Below are positions 26,012-35,468 of a stretch of 64,000 bases of DNA, one piece after another. Origin of the DNA: Pseudomonadota bacterium (lineage in GTDB: Bacteria; Pseudomonadota; Alphaproteobacteria; Rhodospirillales; Magnetospirillaceae); assembly GCA_021793155.1 (NCBI GenBank), contig JAJYTF010000018.1, positions 1 through 64,000 on the forward strand, given 5' to 3'. Positions within the stretch are counted from its first letter, which is position 1. Each line of letters begins with the position of its first letter. Under the pieces are notes generated by a model. That model made no database searches. It was given only the letters and a program-made list of their open reading frames with translations, and was not told the origin of the DNA. The translations under genes were made by a program, and so were the position numbers.

Positions 26012-29000
26012 CCTGCCGCCCCACGTCGGTCGAAGGAGCCATCTTTTAGGGCGCGCGTGAGCGCACCCTCGAAATATTCACGGTCGTACAGCCACGCTGT
26101 TCGGCACGCATCGAACACCCATGGCGGAGCGCCCAGCTTGCCCTCCGCGATGCCCGCTGCTACGACCGGGGCGGCGATGACCCCGGCGAACGTCTCATCG
26201 AAACGCAGCCATATCGGTTCCGTGTTTGTGAGTAATCGCGGCAAATCGGTCAACGAGGGGGGGTCCGCAAGGTCCGCCCGCCGCCGCACGAGATCGGCCG
26301 CAAGTTCCCATAACGGCTTGTCGGTCGAGCGGCCGAGCCGAGTGATGAGCGACTCATCGAGATCAGCCCCGTGACTGACGAACAAGAGCGTCGCGTGGGC
26401 GTGCACCCGCAGCGCCGGCCAAAGATCTACGATCTGCCCGAGTGCATTGGCGACCATCGCCGTTGCGTCGGTCGTCGGCAGATCGAGTTCCGACAATTTT
26501 CCAGCCACGATGTCTCGTTTTTGACCGAAAGCGGCCATCCACGCGTCGATAGGTGTCATGCACCACAGGAGGGGGAGTTCGTCTTGAAGCCGCAGAACTG
26601 CCTCACGGTCCGCCAAGCTGTCGCAGCTGGCGAGCACCCAGGGAACCGTTTGAGGAAAATTGGAGAGTCGTTTGAGGGCGTCGATGGACGAGTAGGGCGC
26701 GTCGGCGCTCCTCGCAGCAACACAAAGATCCACCAGCTGTCGGCGGTCTTCTTGCGTGAGATCGTCTGGCCGACACAAGCACGCGTCCAGACTGGATAAC
26801 CGGTCGTGCCAGTTACGCTCGCCGATGGCCTTCGCCAGTGGCGTGTCGTTCACCGACGCCGGTGTCTCGTCGTCCAAGATTTTTGGTCTGAAACGGTGAC
26901 CGTCTTCGCTCGTACCGAGAAGGATCCACGGCCCGTCCCCAAGACGTTCTTGGAGATGTGTGCGGAGTTCGCCCGCTCTGGCCAGTGGAACTGGGTCGGC
27001 GACACCTGCTGCCGGGGACGAGAGAGAGAACGCTTTGAGGTGCATGTGGAGTGTTGGGCCAAGTACGTCGAAAGGCCCCGTACTTTCCGGGAGGATGAGA
27101 GGCCGGTCGATGTCGTACAGACCGATTTCGGCGACCCAGTCGCCTCGTCCTATCCAGACGAGCCGGATCTTCGCGTCCAGATCGGGCGAACCTCCGACCA
27201 TCTCTCTCAGCAAGTTCGAAAAGATGGAAAGGGGGGTGAGGCCTTCGACGTTTCGCATCGTGTACAACGGGGGGTGTCCGGCCCGCTTGAGTTCGAAACA
27301 AAGCCGCCGCAGATCCGGGGAAAGGAGCCGGAAACCACTGAGCCGCCCCATGGATAGCCGGGCGTGAGACACTTGCCGATCACTCGGATCCAGAAGCATC
27401 GGTTGGGCGACCGGGTCGGGCAAAGTGATGTCGACGGTGTTGGCCCACCTCAGGGAAAGGTGAACGGTCGCGCCCGGTCGAAGCGTCCGTAGATCGACGA
27501 CCGACGTGGAGCCTTCGGTCGTGACGGGGAGAGCTCCCTCCCCGGCCGCCCCGACCATTGCGCTTTTGAGACCGGTCACCCGAAGCTGTCGGTTCTCTGG
27601 ATCGGCTGCCAGCGATAGGTCGGGCGGCACCACGTCGGCCCTTGCCCATGCGACCAACTGATCTTGCCGTTGCACGGCGAATTCCACGGCGCCGACCGGT
27701 TCCTGTCCCACGGCGCTGTGCCAATCGCGGCTGCCGATCGAACGCCATCGAAGATCGCGCGCTTGCACCGAAGTCGCCAAATCGCCTTCGAGCAACCATG
27801 CCTGCGGCCTGCCGCGGTATACTTGCTCGCGTGCCTGACGAATGGTCTCACCCACGAACACCAGCTTGTAGCAGCGTTCCGTTTGAGCGGCCGTACGCCA
27901 AACGAAGACCAGCCCGTCGACGTCGAGCTCTGCCTTCCCAGTGAACGCAAAGATACGGCGATCGATGTCCGCAGATTGGCCTAGATCCGTGGGAGGGTTC
28001 TCGAATCGAACGCGGGGAATTTCAGCGCTCGCGATGGCCAGAGCTAGCCATGGGCGGGTACTACTCACCGGAGAAGTGCCAAGGACTTCAAACTCGTTTG
28101 CGTCCGACGGATCGGCATTAGCTGTAGGTTCCAGAGCGACCACCGGGCCTCGCAACGGCTCTCCGGCGAAGGCGGTGAATTCCGTGAGCGTTGCTTCGCC
28201 CCCCATCGCCGCCAGCCGCAACTCCTCTCCTAACGGCAGTGGTGTCTCGAAGCCTTGCACCAGTGGCCTGAGCTCCCAGCCATCGTCGTCGGTGTCACGC
28301 AGGCGCTCCATGGCGACTATGGCCCGACCGAAATCGATCGAGGGGAGCACGGGCCTGATGCGGACGCGTTCGACGTCCTCAAGAGAAGAACGAACACCTC
28401 CTGGCAGTCTCTGGTGGCCAACCGAGCCGCTGATCAGCAATTCAGCCATTGGCGTCCAGACATCGCCAGTTCGTCGCATGCGACGCACGGTTACCAGGCC
28501 GCCGGCATCGCCCCGCTTGGCTCTGACCAAGTCTTCGACGAGCAGGCGCACGTCCCGTTCCTCAAGATCGAAAGGCAGGCTGCTTCGCCACCCTGGGTCG
28601 AGGGCGTCCAATTTTTCCACGGCATCGGGGCCATGGGTGCCGGTGTTGGGGAGACGGGCGCGCAGCTCGACGACGCACTGGCAGAGCGCGACCGCAGGCT
28701 CATAAAGTGCCTGCACAAGGGTTTCCCCCGCCCGCCAGGATTGGGCCCTCACGGCGTTGCTGGCACTGAAACCCATCTCGATGTCGAGCACACTGTGCTT
28801 CAGCCAAGCGGCCAGCCTCGGACCTTCTCGCAGGGCGGCCGCGGGGAAGCCGGCTTCTCGGATTACGGCCAGCAGAACTGCTCCGTGTTTGGGCAGCTGG
28901 CGCTTCCAGACCCGCAATCCCGTTTCCGCGGCGACGCGCACCTGCGGGTACTTGACCATCGCATGGGGGGCAGTCGGGTGGTAACGCACTCCCAATGCGC

Positions 29001-29259
29001 CGAGCGGCTGGATCCAGTCCCATGACCCGCCACCTCGTTCGCGCCGGTACCATTCGGCGGTGAATGCTACGAAAAGAGCGGCACCGTAACGGTCATCCAG
29101 AAATGACCGGCCGACCTGCTTCAGCGACTCAGCGAGGCTGTCGAACTCGGTCCGAGTGAACCTGTACTCGTAAAGCGGGCGTCCCGTTGGCCATTGGAGG
29201 CCCCGACAACGAAGGATGCTTTCGAACGCGCAACGCAGACCCGACCGCGGATCGGCCAT
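26008..29259 (-). CDS. druH: DruH-like protein (STY4851/ECs_5259 family)
   Basis: A 1083-residue protein with no classical motif, resembling what I recall as the STY4851/ECs_5259 family, the partner of DruE in Druantia type III. Segments such as [18 protein letters not shown] and [20 protein letters not shown] look conserved-type, the middle is beta-rich, and the C-terminal 300 residues are helical. The ATG at 29259 has a strong GGAGGGGGAG ribosome binding site; the frame runs 73 codons further upstream without resemblance. It is co-translated with druE. Confidence 0.75.
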   Translation of the reverse strand: MADPRSGLRCAFESILRCRGLQWPTGRPLYEYRFTRTEFDSLAESLKQVGRSFLDDRYGAALFVAFTAEWYRRERGGGSWDWIQPLGALGVRYHPTAPHAMVKYPQVRVAAETGLRVWKRQLPKHGAVLLAVIREAGFPAAALREGPRLAAWLKHSVLDIEMGFSASNAVRAQSWRAGETLVQALYEPAVALCQCVVELRARLPNTGTHGPDAVEKLDALDPGWRSSLPFDLEERDVRLLVEDLVRAKRGDAGGLVTVRRMRRTGDVWTPMAELLISGSVGHQRLPGGVRSSLEDVERVRIRPVLPSIDFGRAIVAMERLRDTDDDGWELRPLVQGFETPLPLGEELRLAAMGGEATLTEFTAFAGEPLRGPVVALEPTANADPSDANEFEVLGTSPVSSTRPWLALAIASAEIPRVRFENPPTDLGQSADIDRRIFAFTGKAELDVDGLVFVWRTAAQTERCYKLVFVGETIRQAREQVYRGRPQAWLLEGDLATSVQARDLRWRSIGSRDWHSAVGQEPVGAVEFAVQRQDQLVAWARADVVPPDLSLAADPENRQLRVTGLKSAMVGAAGEGALPVTTEGSTSVVDLRTLRPGATVHLSLRWANTVDITLPDPVAQPMLLDPSDRQVSHARLSMGRLSGFRLLSPDLRRLCFELKRAGHPPLYTMRNVEGLTPLSIFSNLLREMVGGSPDLDAKIRLVWIGRGDWVAEIGLYDIDRPLILPESTGPFDVLGPTLHMHLKAFSLSSPAAGVADPVPLARAGELRTHLQERLGDGPWILLGTSEDGHRFRPKILDDETPASVNDTPLAKAIGERNWHDRLSSLDACLCRPDDLTQEDRRQLVDLCVAARSADAPYSSIDALKRLSNFPQTVPWVLASCDSLADREAVLRLQDELPLLWCMTPIDAWMAAFGQKRDIVAGKLSELDLPTTDATAMVANALGQIVDLWPALRVHAHATLLFVSHGADLDESLITRLGRSTDKPLWELAADLVRRRADLADPPSLTDLPRLLTNTEPIWLRFDETFAGVIAAPVVAAGIAEGKLGAPPWVFDACRTAWLYDREYFEGALTRALKDGSFDRRGAAG

Positions 29260-29745
29260 TTGGCCAACTCCCCCTCCGACGTCGAAGTTTATCGAATTAG
29301 TCTTAACGGTTGCTGTTCCCAAGTCAACTTGAGCGGGTACAGAATGCGAAAGAGTGGCCCAGCACGTCGTCCGGACCGTAGGAGCGCGAGCTTTTTGCAA
29401 GCGTAATTCTATCTTTAGTATTGATGAACGCTCCGGTCGAGTGCCATCGCACGGGCTGGCGTGCGGTTGAGCAGGCATCGGCCTTGGTTGCGGTGAATGA
29501 CCTTCCGGAAGGGATGTTGGCCCTTTGGATCGCGTAGAAGAGGACGATCTTGCCGCAGTCCCGCCTTTCAGCGCTTGCCGCGAAATGGCCTCCCGGACAG
29601 GTTATCCTCCAGTGGAGGATAACGGTAGAGAGCCCAACGATGTCCTTGGACGCGCCGACGCCTTGCCACCCGGACCCTTCGCCATGGCGGCCACCAAATT
29701 TATCGAAGACACTGCGGTTGCGAGCCGCACGTCACTGTGAGGTGG
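29260..29745. other. Regulatory region before druH, with a perfect dyad
   Basis: About 490 bases between the hipB-like gene and druH. Bases 29281-29420 are AT-rich compared with the surroundings and probably hold the druH promoter. At 29602-29622 there is a perfect dyad: TTATCCTCCA, one G, TGGAGGATAA. It resembles the E. coli hip operator (TATCC-N8-GGATA) but with a 9-base spacer. A 71-codon frame at 29525-29740 (+) shows no family resemblance. Confidence 0.5.
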
Positions 29746-29967
29746 CTAGTGTGGGGCGGTGTCCTGATCCTCCTCGGCGAGCCCAAGGGCCATGAGAATG
29801 CGCCACGCGTTTCCCAGGCGCAGCGCTCCTTCCCCCTTTTCCAGGGCAATGACCGTCACATGACCGACTCCGGCCAAATCGGCCAGGGCCTTTTGGGACA
29901 GGCCGCTGGCTTTTCGTCGTTCGGCGGCAAGCCGGCCGATGCTTTTCAGACTGGGCAGTTTATCCAT
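29746..29967 (-). CDS. hipB: HipB-like Xre antitoxin, downstream of its kinase
   Basis: A 73-residue Xre protein: SIGRLAAERRKASGLSQKALADLAGVGHVTVIALEKGEGALRLG covers the HTH almost completely. It is shorter than the first HipB and follows hipA rather than preceding it, with an 8-base overlap. It is expected to inhibit HipA and repress the operon through the GGTAT dyads near the hipA start. Confidence 0.85.
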   Translation of the reverse strand: MDKLPSLKSIGRLAAERRKASGLSQKALADLAGVGHVTVIALEKGEGALRLGNAWRILMALGLAEEDQDTAPH

Positions 29968-31156
29968 AGAGACGCTCCCACGCCGCGCGGGCGGTCGTCC
30001 GGTAGCTCCAGCTGCGTTCTTCGGTGAGGCGGAGTCCTCGCTCCAGGCGCTGGAAGAAAGCCGTATGTCGGCGGGCCATTTCGGTCAGGGCGCCCTCGGC
30101 GGCCTTGCGGGTAAGGCCAATTTCGCCGGCGATGGTCAGCAACTGCGCGCGGTCGTAAGCCTCCCACTGCAAGGCGGTCTCACCGACCAGCAGGCCAAAG
30201 CGGGTGGTGTAGCCGACCTCGCCGTAGATGTAGCCGTTGAGGATGTCATAGGCGGGTGACAGGCGCAGCCCCTCGGGTGTCTCGACCAGGCTCCAGTTCT
30301 TGAGGTGACAGTCGACGTTTCCGGTCAACACGTAGGCCGCCAGGCGTTTGAAGATCCGGCGCGCATCGAGCAGGCGGGCTTCGGAAAAGGCCAAGGCGCG
30401 CCCCAGCGCGGCGTAGTCGGCCTGGTACTTGCCGCGATGATCGCGGCCGGCCGGCTGGGCGAGGACCTGGGCGAAGTCTTCGCAGCGTAGCTTTTCGTTG
30501 CTTGTGGGGCCGCTGCGGTCGAAGCGCGTCACCACGCAGGCGAGGCCATCGATGCCGTCGACCGCCGCCAATTGGGCGCTGACCACCTCGGCCGGCCCCA
30601 GCAGCAGGCGAGAGAGTTCGAGGGAGGTCACCTCGTTGGCGGCCATGTCGGCCAGCGCCGGGCTCGGGTATTTGGCGATGAACGGCGCCGGTTCGCCTTG
30701 CGCCGCCGGCCGAAAGCCGCCGCGCCCGTTCCCTGTGCACAAGACCTTGGCCTGGACGCCGCTGATCGTGCGTTCGGGGCGAATGACGGCGGCATCGAGG
30801 GCGTCGCGGATCGGTTTGACCGCGGCCGTTTGGTGGCTGTCGGCGGGATCGCGGATGCCGACAGCGCCGACACAGTCGGCGCCATAGGCCAGCAGGATGC
30901 CAAAATCGTCCTCGGCATCGATATCGGCATAGGCCGCTTGGCGGTCGCGCAGCCACCCCTCGGGCGCCAGATGGGCGAAGAACGGGTGCAGGCCGAAGGG
31001 ATAGTCATGCTCACGGCGGGTGAGTGGCAGGGCGCAGGCGATCGGCTGGGCCACGTCATCGTCATAGGCGAAGACCGACCCGCCGCCGGGGGTCTCCCGC
31101 AGCGTGCCGACCGGGCGGTCCTTGAAGGTGACGATGCCGTAACGCAAGGCGGCCAT
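29960..31156 (-). CDS. hipA: HipA-family kinase toxin, second copy
   Basis: A 398-residue HipA-family kinase only distantly related to the copy at 5.9 kb. Motifs: TISGVQAKV (glycine-rich loop), GNVDCHLKNWSL (catalytic loop with Asp) and LSPAYDIL (metal-binding Asp). It lies upstream of its HipB partner. Very high GC matches the recombinase gene that follows divergently rather than the Druantia genes, suggesting a separate origin. Confidence 0.9.
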   Translation of the reverse strand: MAALRYGIVTFKDRPVGTLRETPGGGSVFAYDDDVAQPIACALPLTRREHDYPFGLHPFFAHLAPEGWLRDRQAAYADIDAEDDFGILLAYGADCVGAVGIRDPADSHQTAAVKPIRDALDAAVIRPERTISGVQAKVLCTGNGRGGFRPAAQGEPAPFIAKYPSPALADMAANEVTSLELSRLLLGPAEVVSAQLAAVDGIDGLACVVTRFDRSGPTSNEKLRCEDFAQVLAQPAGRDHRGKYQADYAALGRALAFSEARLLDARRIFKRLAAYVLTGNVDCHLKNWSLVETPEGLRLSPAYDILNGYIYGEVGYTTRFGLLVGETALQWEAYDRAQLLTIAGEIGLTRKAAEGALTEMARRHTAFFQRLERGLRLTEERSWSYRTTARAAWERLYG

Positions 31157-31174
31157 GGTATTGTTTTCGATACC
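31157..31174. promoter_or_regulatory. Candidate HipB operator, hipA-proximal
   Basis: GGTAT, eight bases (TGTTTTCG), ATACC: a perfect 5-base dyad immediately before the hipA ATG at 31156. Binding here would block the ribosome binding site region in the DNA or the end of the promoter. An equivalent dyad with the same spacer core GTTTTC lies 114 bases upstream. Confidence 0.65.
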
Positions 31175-31270
31175 AGTTCGAGGGGCGGATCAAAGATGAG
31201 TAATCAATTCAATACCGACATTGGTGTGCGGTATGAAAAATAAGACCAAATGCATCCGCTGTAAAGCGGC

Positions 31271-31288
31271 GGTATCGTTTTCCATACC
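31271..31288. promoter_or_regulatory. Candidate HipB operator, distal
   Basis: GGTAT, eight bases (CGTTTTCC), ATACC, matching the proximal site in arms, spacer length and GTTTTC core. Between the two, 31211-31234 also contains ATACC and GGTAT in reverse order. Paired operators are typical of hip promoters. The rest of 31289-31467 is GC-rich and shows no gene. Confidence 0.65.
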
Positions 31289-31467
31289 ATCGCCTCCATT
31301 TCGCGCAGCGCAGCGCGGCGCGGGCGGCACGGGGCTCCACCAATGGCGAGCAGCGGCCGGCGCGCCCTCTTAAGCCATTCGACGGGGCGCCGCGCGCATG
31401 GGCGGCGCCGCTGGCCGCCTTTCCCCGGCATGCCCACCTTCCCTGCGTCAGAGGATAGGAGGGCGCG

Positions 31468-32460
31468 ATGAACGGTTTGGGCGAGGCGGGGGCAGCGGCC
31501 GCCGAATGGGCGGCGGCCGAACAAGCGGCGGCGGGCTTCGCGTCGCACAGCCGGGCGGCGGCGACGCTACGCGCCTACCAGGTCGACTGGACGCGCTTTG
31601 CCGCCTGGTGCGCCCGCCACGGCCGGGTCGCCTTGCCGGCCGCGCCCGGTGACGTGGCGCTGTTCCTGGCCGCCGAGGCGGCATCCTGCAAGACCGCCAC
31701 CCTGCAGCACCGCCTGGCCGCCATCATCGTCCGCCATCGGCAGGAGGGGCTCGCCTTCGATGCCAAGGCGCCGGCGCTGGTCGAGGTGTGGCGCGGCATC
31801 CGTCGCGTCAAAGGGGTGGCCAAGCAGGGCAAGGCGCCGCTCTTGGGCCCCGAACTGGCCGCCATCCTGGCGGCGTTGCCCGACACGCTGGCCGGCAAAC
31901 GCGACCGCGCGCTGCTGGCCCTCACCTTCTCTGCGGCGCTCCGCCGCAGCGAAGCGGTGGCCCTGGACGTCGGCGACCTCACCTGGACCAGCGCCGGGGT
32001 CGTGGTGCGCGTCGCCCGTGCCAAGACCGATCCGGACGGCAAAGGGGCGAGCCGCGCCGTGCCGAAGGGGCGCGGCCCGGGCAGCTGCCCCGTCGCCGCG
32101 CTGAAGGCCTGGGTGACGGCGGCCGGGCTGGACGAGGGCCCCTTGTTTCGCCCGGTCGACAAGTGGGACCGGCTGGGGGCGGGGCGCATCTGCGACCGCA
32201 CGCTGGTGCGGATCGTGAAGAAGGCGGTGGAGACCTATGGCCGCCGGCAGGGCTGGTCGCGCGCCACCATCGCCGCCAAGGTAGGCGGGGTGGCCGGGCA
32301 TTCGCTCAGGGCCGGCTTTGCCACCACGGCGGCCGCCGCCGGCGCCGAGGAGTGGGCGATCATGAAGCAGACGGGACACAAGAAACGGGAGAGCGTGCAG
32401 GGTTACATCCGGGCGGCCGTCGATTTCGACCATCACATCGGACACCAGCTGGGCCTGTAG
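31468..32460 (+). CDS. Tyrosine recombinase
   Basis: A 330-residue site-specific recombinase. An N-terminal SAM-like core-binding domain (SRAAATLRAYQVDWTRFAAW) is followed by the catalytic domain with the first Arg in ALRRSEAVAL, HSLRAGFATT, TGHKKRESVQGYIRA with the Tyr nucleophile. An AGGAGG ribosome binding site stands before the ATG. It is very GC-rich. A 188-base element with 20-base inverted ends follows directly and may be its substrate. It may be the recombinase that moved this part of the island. Confidence 0.9.
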   Translation: MNGLGEAGAAAAEWAAAEQAAAGFASHSRAAATLRAYQVDWTRFAAWCARHGRVALPAAPGDVALFLAAEAASCKTATLQHRLAAIIVRHRQEGLAFDAKAPALVEVWRGIRRVKGVAKQGKAPLLGPELAAILAALPDTLAGKRDRALLALTFSAALRRSEAVALDVGDLTWTSAGVVVRVARAKTDPDGKGASRAVPKGRGPGSCPVAALKAWVTAAGLDEGPLFRPVDKWDRLGAGRICDRTLVRIVKKAVETYGRRQGWSRATIAAKVGGVAGHSLRAGFATTAAAAGAEEWAIMKQTGHKKRESVQGYIRAAVDFDHHIGHQLGL

Positions 32461-32464
32461 GAAT

Positions 32465-32652
32465 GGTCAGCTCCGGGATCACGGTTTGGGTGGTGGCAGC
32501 GACTGCGACGCATTGGCATCAATGGCGCAATAAAAATGGCTAATCCTTTCAGATCAAACCTTTAACCAAGGTGGTGTCCGACAATGGTTGCTTGTCGGAC
32601 AGTGAACGGACGGCGAACGGACACCAGCCACGCCGTAATCCCGGAGCTGACC
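32465..32652. repeat. 188-base element with inverted ends and an inner hairpin
   Basis: Bases 32465-32484 and 32633-32652 are inverted repeats of each other with 19 of 20 matches (GGTCAGCTCCGGGAT at the left end). Inside, 32575-32584 and 32592-32601 form a perfect 10-base stem (TGTCCGACAA) with a 7-base loop, enclosed by GGTGTCC and GGACACC. No protein is encoded. It could be a MITE, an excised transposon scar, or a recombination site for the adjacent recombinase. Confidence 0.65.
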
Positions 32653-32824
32653 GCCTCCTGCGGGGGCAATGGTGGCGGCCCGATCCGCCCGATGGCGTCC
32701 GCGACGCGGCCTTAAGGTAGTGCTCGGCGCCCGCCCTGGCCGTTCGGCCTCCGTGCCCTGCCACCACGCTGGCCGCAGGATGAGGTCTTGTGGTCGCGCT
32801 CGCCGGGGCTGCTAAACTGCGCCG

Positions 32825-33724
32825 ATGATTGATCCCGCAGCCGCCCTTTTTTCGACGGCCGATCCGCCCGACGCCTTTGATCAGCTGTTCCCCGACGAGG
32901 CCGCCTGCGTCGCGCAGTGGCTGGCCTGGCGCTGGCCGCGGCTGCCGCACGGGTTTCGCTGCCCGCGCTGTGCCAAGCGGCGCAAACGGGGAGAGCAGAC
33001 CAAAGGCTGGTATCTCGCGGGGCGAGGGCTGATCCAATGCAGTCTTTGCCAGGCCCAGGTGTCGCTGATCGAGGACACCTGGCTGCGCCACAGCCACCTG
33101 CCCCTGCGCCACTGGTTTCGGGCGGCCTATTTGTCTTGCACCCGGAGGGAGGCGATCAATGCCCGGGCCCTGGCGGCCGAACTCGGGGTCACCTATGAAA
33201 CCGCCTGGCGGATGGCGCATGGCTTGCGCCAGAGCGTCGGCCGGGTGCTCCGGACCTTGCCCCTCGACGGCATGCTCTATTTCGGCAGTTCGCGGCATTT
33301 CTGGAACGACGGGCGCGCCTTTCCCTATCCCTTCGTCGTCGGTGTCGTGGCCGCCGGCCACAAGCCATCCACTCTGCGCATGGAAATCGGCCAGAACTGG
33401 CCGCAGCTGCTCGACGCGGTGATGGCGACGAACGGGCGCTCCCATCATCGGCCAAGGGGTGGCAACCTGGAAATTCCTGACTACGTCGAACGCGAGGACG
33501 TCCACCTTCACGACGGCAATCCGCCGGTGGTGGAGGCCGCGCTGGCGGCGGCGCTCGCCTGGCTGCCGAAAAAAGGGGTGCGCAGCCACCAGCCCTATCT
33601 CGACGAATTCTGCTGGATCCAGTCGCGCGGATCCGACGACCTGGAGAGCATACACCGCCTTTTGCTGGGGGCCGTGCTTCCCCCGCTAAAGGCACCGCGG
33701 CCCTTCAGCAATTTTGGCCGCTAA
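32825..33724 (+). CDS. IS1595-like transposase, core apparently degenerate
   Basis: A 299-residue protein. The N-terminus has the zinc ribbon of IS1595 transposases (FRCPRCAKRRKRG, then QCSLCQAQVSLIEDTWLRHS) and the HTH-like LAAELGVTYETAWRMAHGLR. The catalytic core should follow with an ELDETYVGG-type strand, but here the position reads DGMLYFGSSRHFW, so the first acidic residue is not evident. It is either a decayed transposase or a derived DNA-binding protein. No flanking IS1595 ends are recognised. Confidence 0.7.
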   Translation: MIDPAAALFSTADPPDAFDQLFPDEAACVAQWLAWRWPRLPHGFRCPRCAKRRKRGEQTKGWYLAGRGLIQCSLCQAQVSLIEDTWLRHSHLPLRHWFRAAYLSCTRREAINARALAAELGVTYETAWRMAHGLRQSVGRVLRTLPLDGMLYFGSSRHFWNDGRAFPYPFVVGVVAAGHKPSTLRMEIGQNWPQLLDAVMATNGRSHHRPRGGNLEIPDYVEREDVHLHDGNPPVVEAALAAALAWLPKKGVRSHQPYLDEFCWIQSRGSDDLESIHRLLLGAVLPPLKAPRPFSNFGR

Positions 33725-33872
33725 CCTACGAAAAAGCAGATAAAGGCGATTTCTCTGCAGCAAAAATGAAAAAATTTCACGTGGAAAATCAATTGGTTCC
33801 TCGAACATCGCCGATATAGGAGTTTATTCCTTGGCAGGCTGATCCTGTGACGCGAGAGCACGCAGGAAAGCC
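33725..33872. other. AT-rich spacer, likely promoter for the ISL3-type operon
   Basis: Nearly 150 bases with a clear drop in GC content (for example AAAAATGAAAAAATTTCAC). It separates the IS1595-like gene from the ISL3-like transposase and probably carries the latter's promoter. No inverted terminal repeat is evident. Confidence 0.4.
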
Positions 33873-35468
33873 ATGACCCCAATCTTCAGCCGTCCCGAGA
33901 AGCCGATTCTGCGGCGGCACACCATCGCGATGCCGGCCCTTCCCGCCGCCGCGACGTCGGTGCTGGCGGGGGCGCAAGGCATTATCCCGAGCTTCACCTT
34001 GGCCAATGCCGAGATCGAGGGGACCGTGCCGCCAAGCGACGAGGAGCCGGTCTACCGCTACACGGTGGTGGTCGGAGCGCCCGCCTGCCTCACCGGCGTT
34101 GACAGGGGCAAAGGGCATCGCCGCAACGGCAGGCGGTCGCGCCTTCATTGGGCGGTGCATGTCCCGGTCGCGGGTTACCCCGTGCTGTTCAAGATCATCG
34201 AAATCCGTTGCCGTTGCGGGACGCGCACGCCGCTGCCCTGGCTGCATCCCGAACATCCGGGTTTCACCGTGGAGGCCATCGACTACGCCATTCGCCAGGG
34301 CATCTGCCGTCCCTTCGCCAAAGTGGCGCAAGAGCTCCTCACCCATGAGAGCGTCGTCCGCAAGCTCTGCCTGCGGGTGATGCTCCATCTCGACCGCATC
34401 TATCAGCCGGAAGCGCCGGAATTCCTCATCATCGACGAAGGGCACTTCGGCGAGAAGCGACGGTCGAAACGGTCCCGTATCATCCTGGTGGACGGCAATG
34501 GTATGGCGGGCCGCTCGCTGATCGACATGGGCTTCTGCGACACCAAGGGTGAGCTTCGCCGCCTGCTGCTGGGGCTGACCAACCGCGAGCGGATCAAGGT
34601 GGTGGCGATGGACGGTCTGCAGCGCTACGCCGATGTCGTGCGCGAGGTGCTGGGCGAGGATGTGCTGATCGTCTACGACCGCTGGCATTTCCAACGGGAT
34701 TGCACCGACATCCTGGTCGATGGCTGGCGCGATTGGTATGGCGAACATGCCCAAGGGCGCCGGGCGGATATCCGCGCCGCCCTGCAGGTCGACGTCGACG
34801 CGCTGCGCACCGTGTACGGCCTCAGCGATGCCCAGAAGCACGCGTTGGCGGCCTTGGCCCGTGTCGCGCCCCATCTCGAGGCCGTGCGGCAATGGCGCGA
34901 TCGGCAGATCGCCTTCTATCCGCAGCGGGATGAAGTGCGGGCCGCCGAACTGTTCGACGAGGCCCGGAAATACGGCCAAACGGTGCTGAGGGAGCACGGC
35001 CACAGCCTGTCGGCGGCGCTCCGCAACAAATTCGCCTCCCTCTTAAAGCGCATCGAGCGCCGCCGGCGCGACCTGCTCAATTACGGATGCTTCCGGCTGG
35101 CCCGGCCGACCCGCAAAGATCCGTTGCGCACCGTGGGTTTCGGCAGCAGCGGGGCGGAAAGCTACAACCGGCTGATCGACCAGCTCAATGACGCGGGCAA
35201 CGGGTTGCACCCGGAAGTGCTGCGCATCAAGGCCCTGGCCAATTACGGCCCCCTTACCGAAGGGGTGATCCGTGAGGCCATCACCGGGGCGCCGCCCTTG
35301 CCGACGGCGCACAAGGATGCGGCGGAGGCGGCGGAGAAGCCTCGCAAGAAATTCTCCCCTTGGCCGAAGCGCGCTATTCCGCCGCTGCCCGCCGGCAATC
35401 CGCGCACGGTCGTTCGGCGGTCAACGCGCCGGCCGGTCGATCCGGCCCAGATGGAACTCGGGTTATGA
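33873..35468 (+). CDS. ISL3-family-like transposase
   Basis: A 531-residue DDE transposase. A CRCG pair marks the N-terminal zinc region; LIIDEGHFGEKRRSK has the first catalytic Asp, and VAMDGLQRYADVVREVL then VYDRWHFQRD matches the ISL3 second Asp and the D-(R/K)-(W/F)-H motif; YNRLIDQLNDAGNG lies in the C-terminal catalytic part. It is longer than typical ISL3 proteins (~400), with a ~70-residue basic tail (RKKFSPWPKRAIPP). Its stop overlaps the next start (ATGA), so it forms an operon with an HTH gene and a recombinase. Confidence 0.87.
   Translation: MTPIFSRPEKPILRRHTIAMPALPAAATSVLAGAQGIIPSFTLANAEIEGTVPPSDEEPVYRYTVVVGAPACLTGVDRGKGHRRNGRRSRLHWAVHVPVAGYPVLFKIIEIRCRCGTRTPLPWLHPEHPGFTVEAIDYAIRQGICRPFAKVAQELLTHESVVRKLCLRVMLHLDRIYQPEAPEFLIIDEGHFGEKRRSKRSRIILVDGNGMAGRSLIDMGFCDTKGELRRLLLGLTNRERIKVVAMDGLQRYADVVREVLGEDVLIVYDRWHFQRDCTDILVDGWRDWYGEHAQGRRADIRAALQVDVDALRTVYGLSDAQKHALAALARVAPHLEAVRQWRDRQIAFYPQRDEVRAAELFDEARKYGQTVLREHGHSLSAALRNKFASLLKRIERRRRDLLNYGCFRLARPTRKDPLRTVGFGSSGAESYNRLIDQLNDAGNGLHPEVLRIKALANYGPLTEGVIREAITGAPPLPTAHKDAAEAAEKPRKKFSPWPKRAIPPLPAGNPRTVVRRSTRRPVDPAQMELGL

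Noticed and set aside
18035-29259. DISARM assignment (DUF1998 helicase plus cytosine methylase)
   Set aside because: No DrmB-like DUF1998 protein and no separate PLD gene are present, and the 1083-residue partner looks like DruH. DISARM remains a weaker alternative.
29525-29740. Possible 71-residue gene between hipB and druH
   Set aside because: It spans the perfect dyad, has no clear ribosome binding site and no family resemblance.
33789-35003. Long minus-strand frame opposite the ISL3-like transposase
   Set aside because: Antisense shadow of a gene with conserved transposase motifs.
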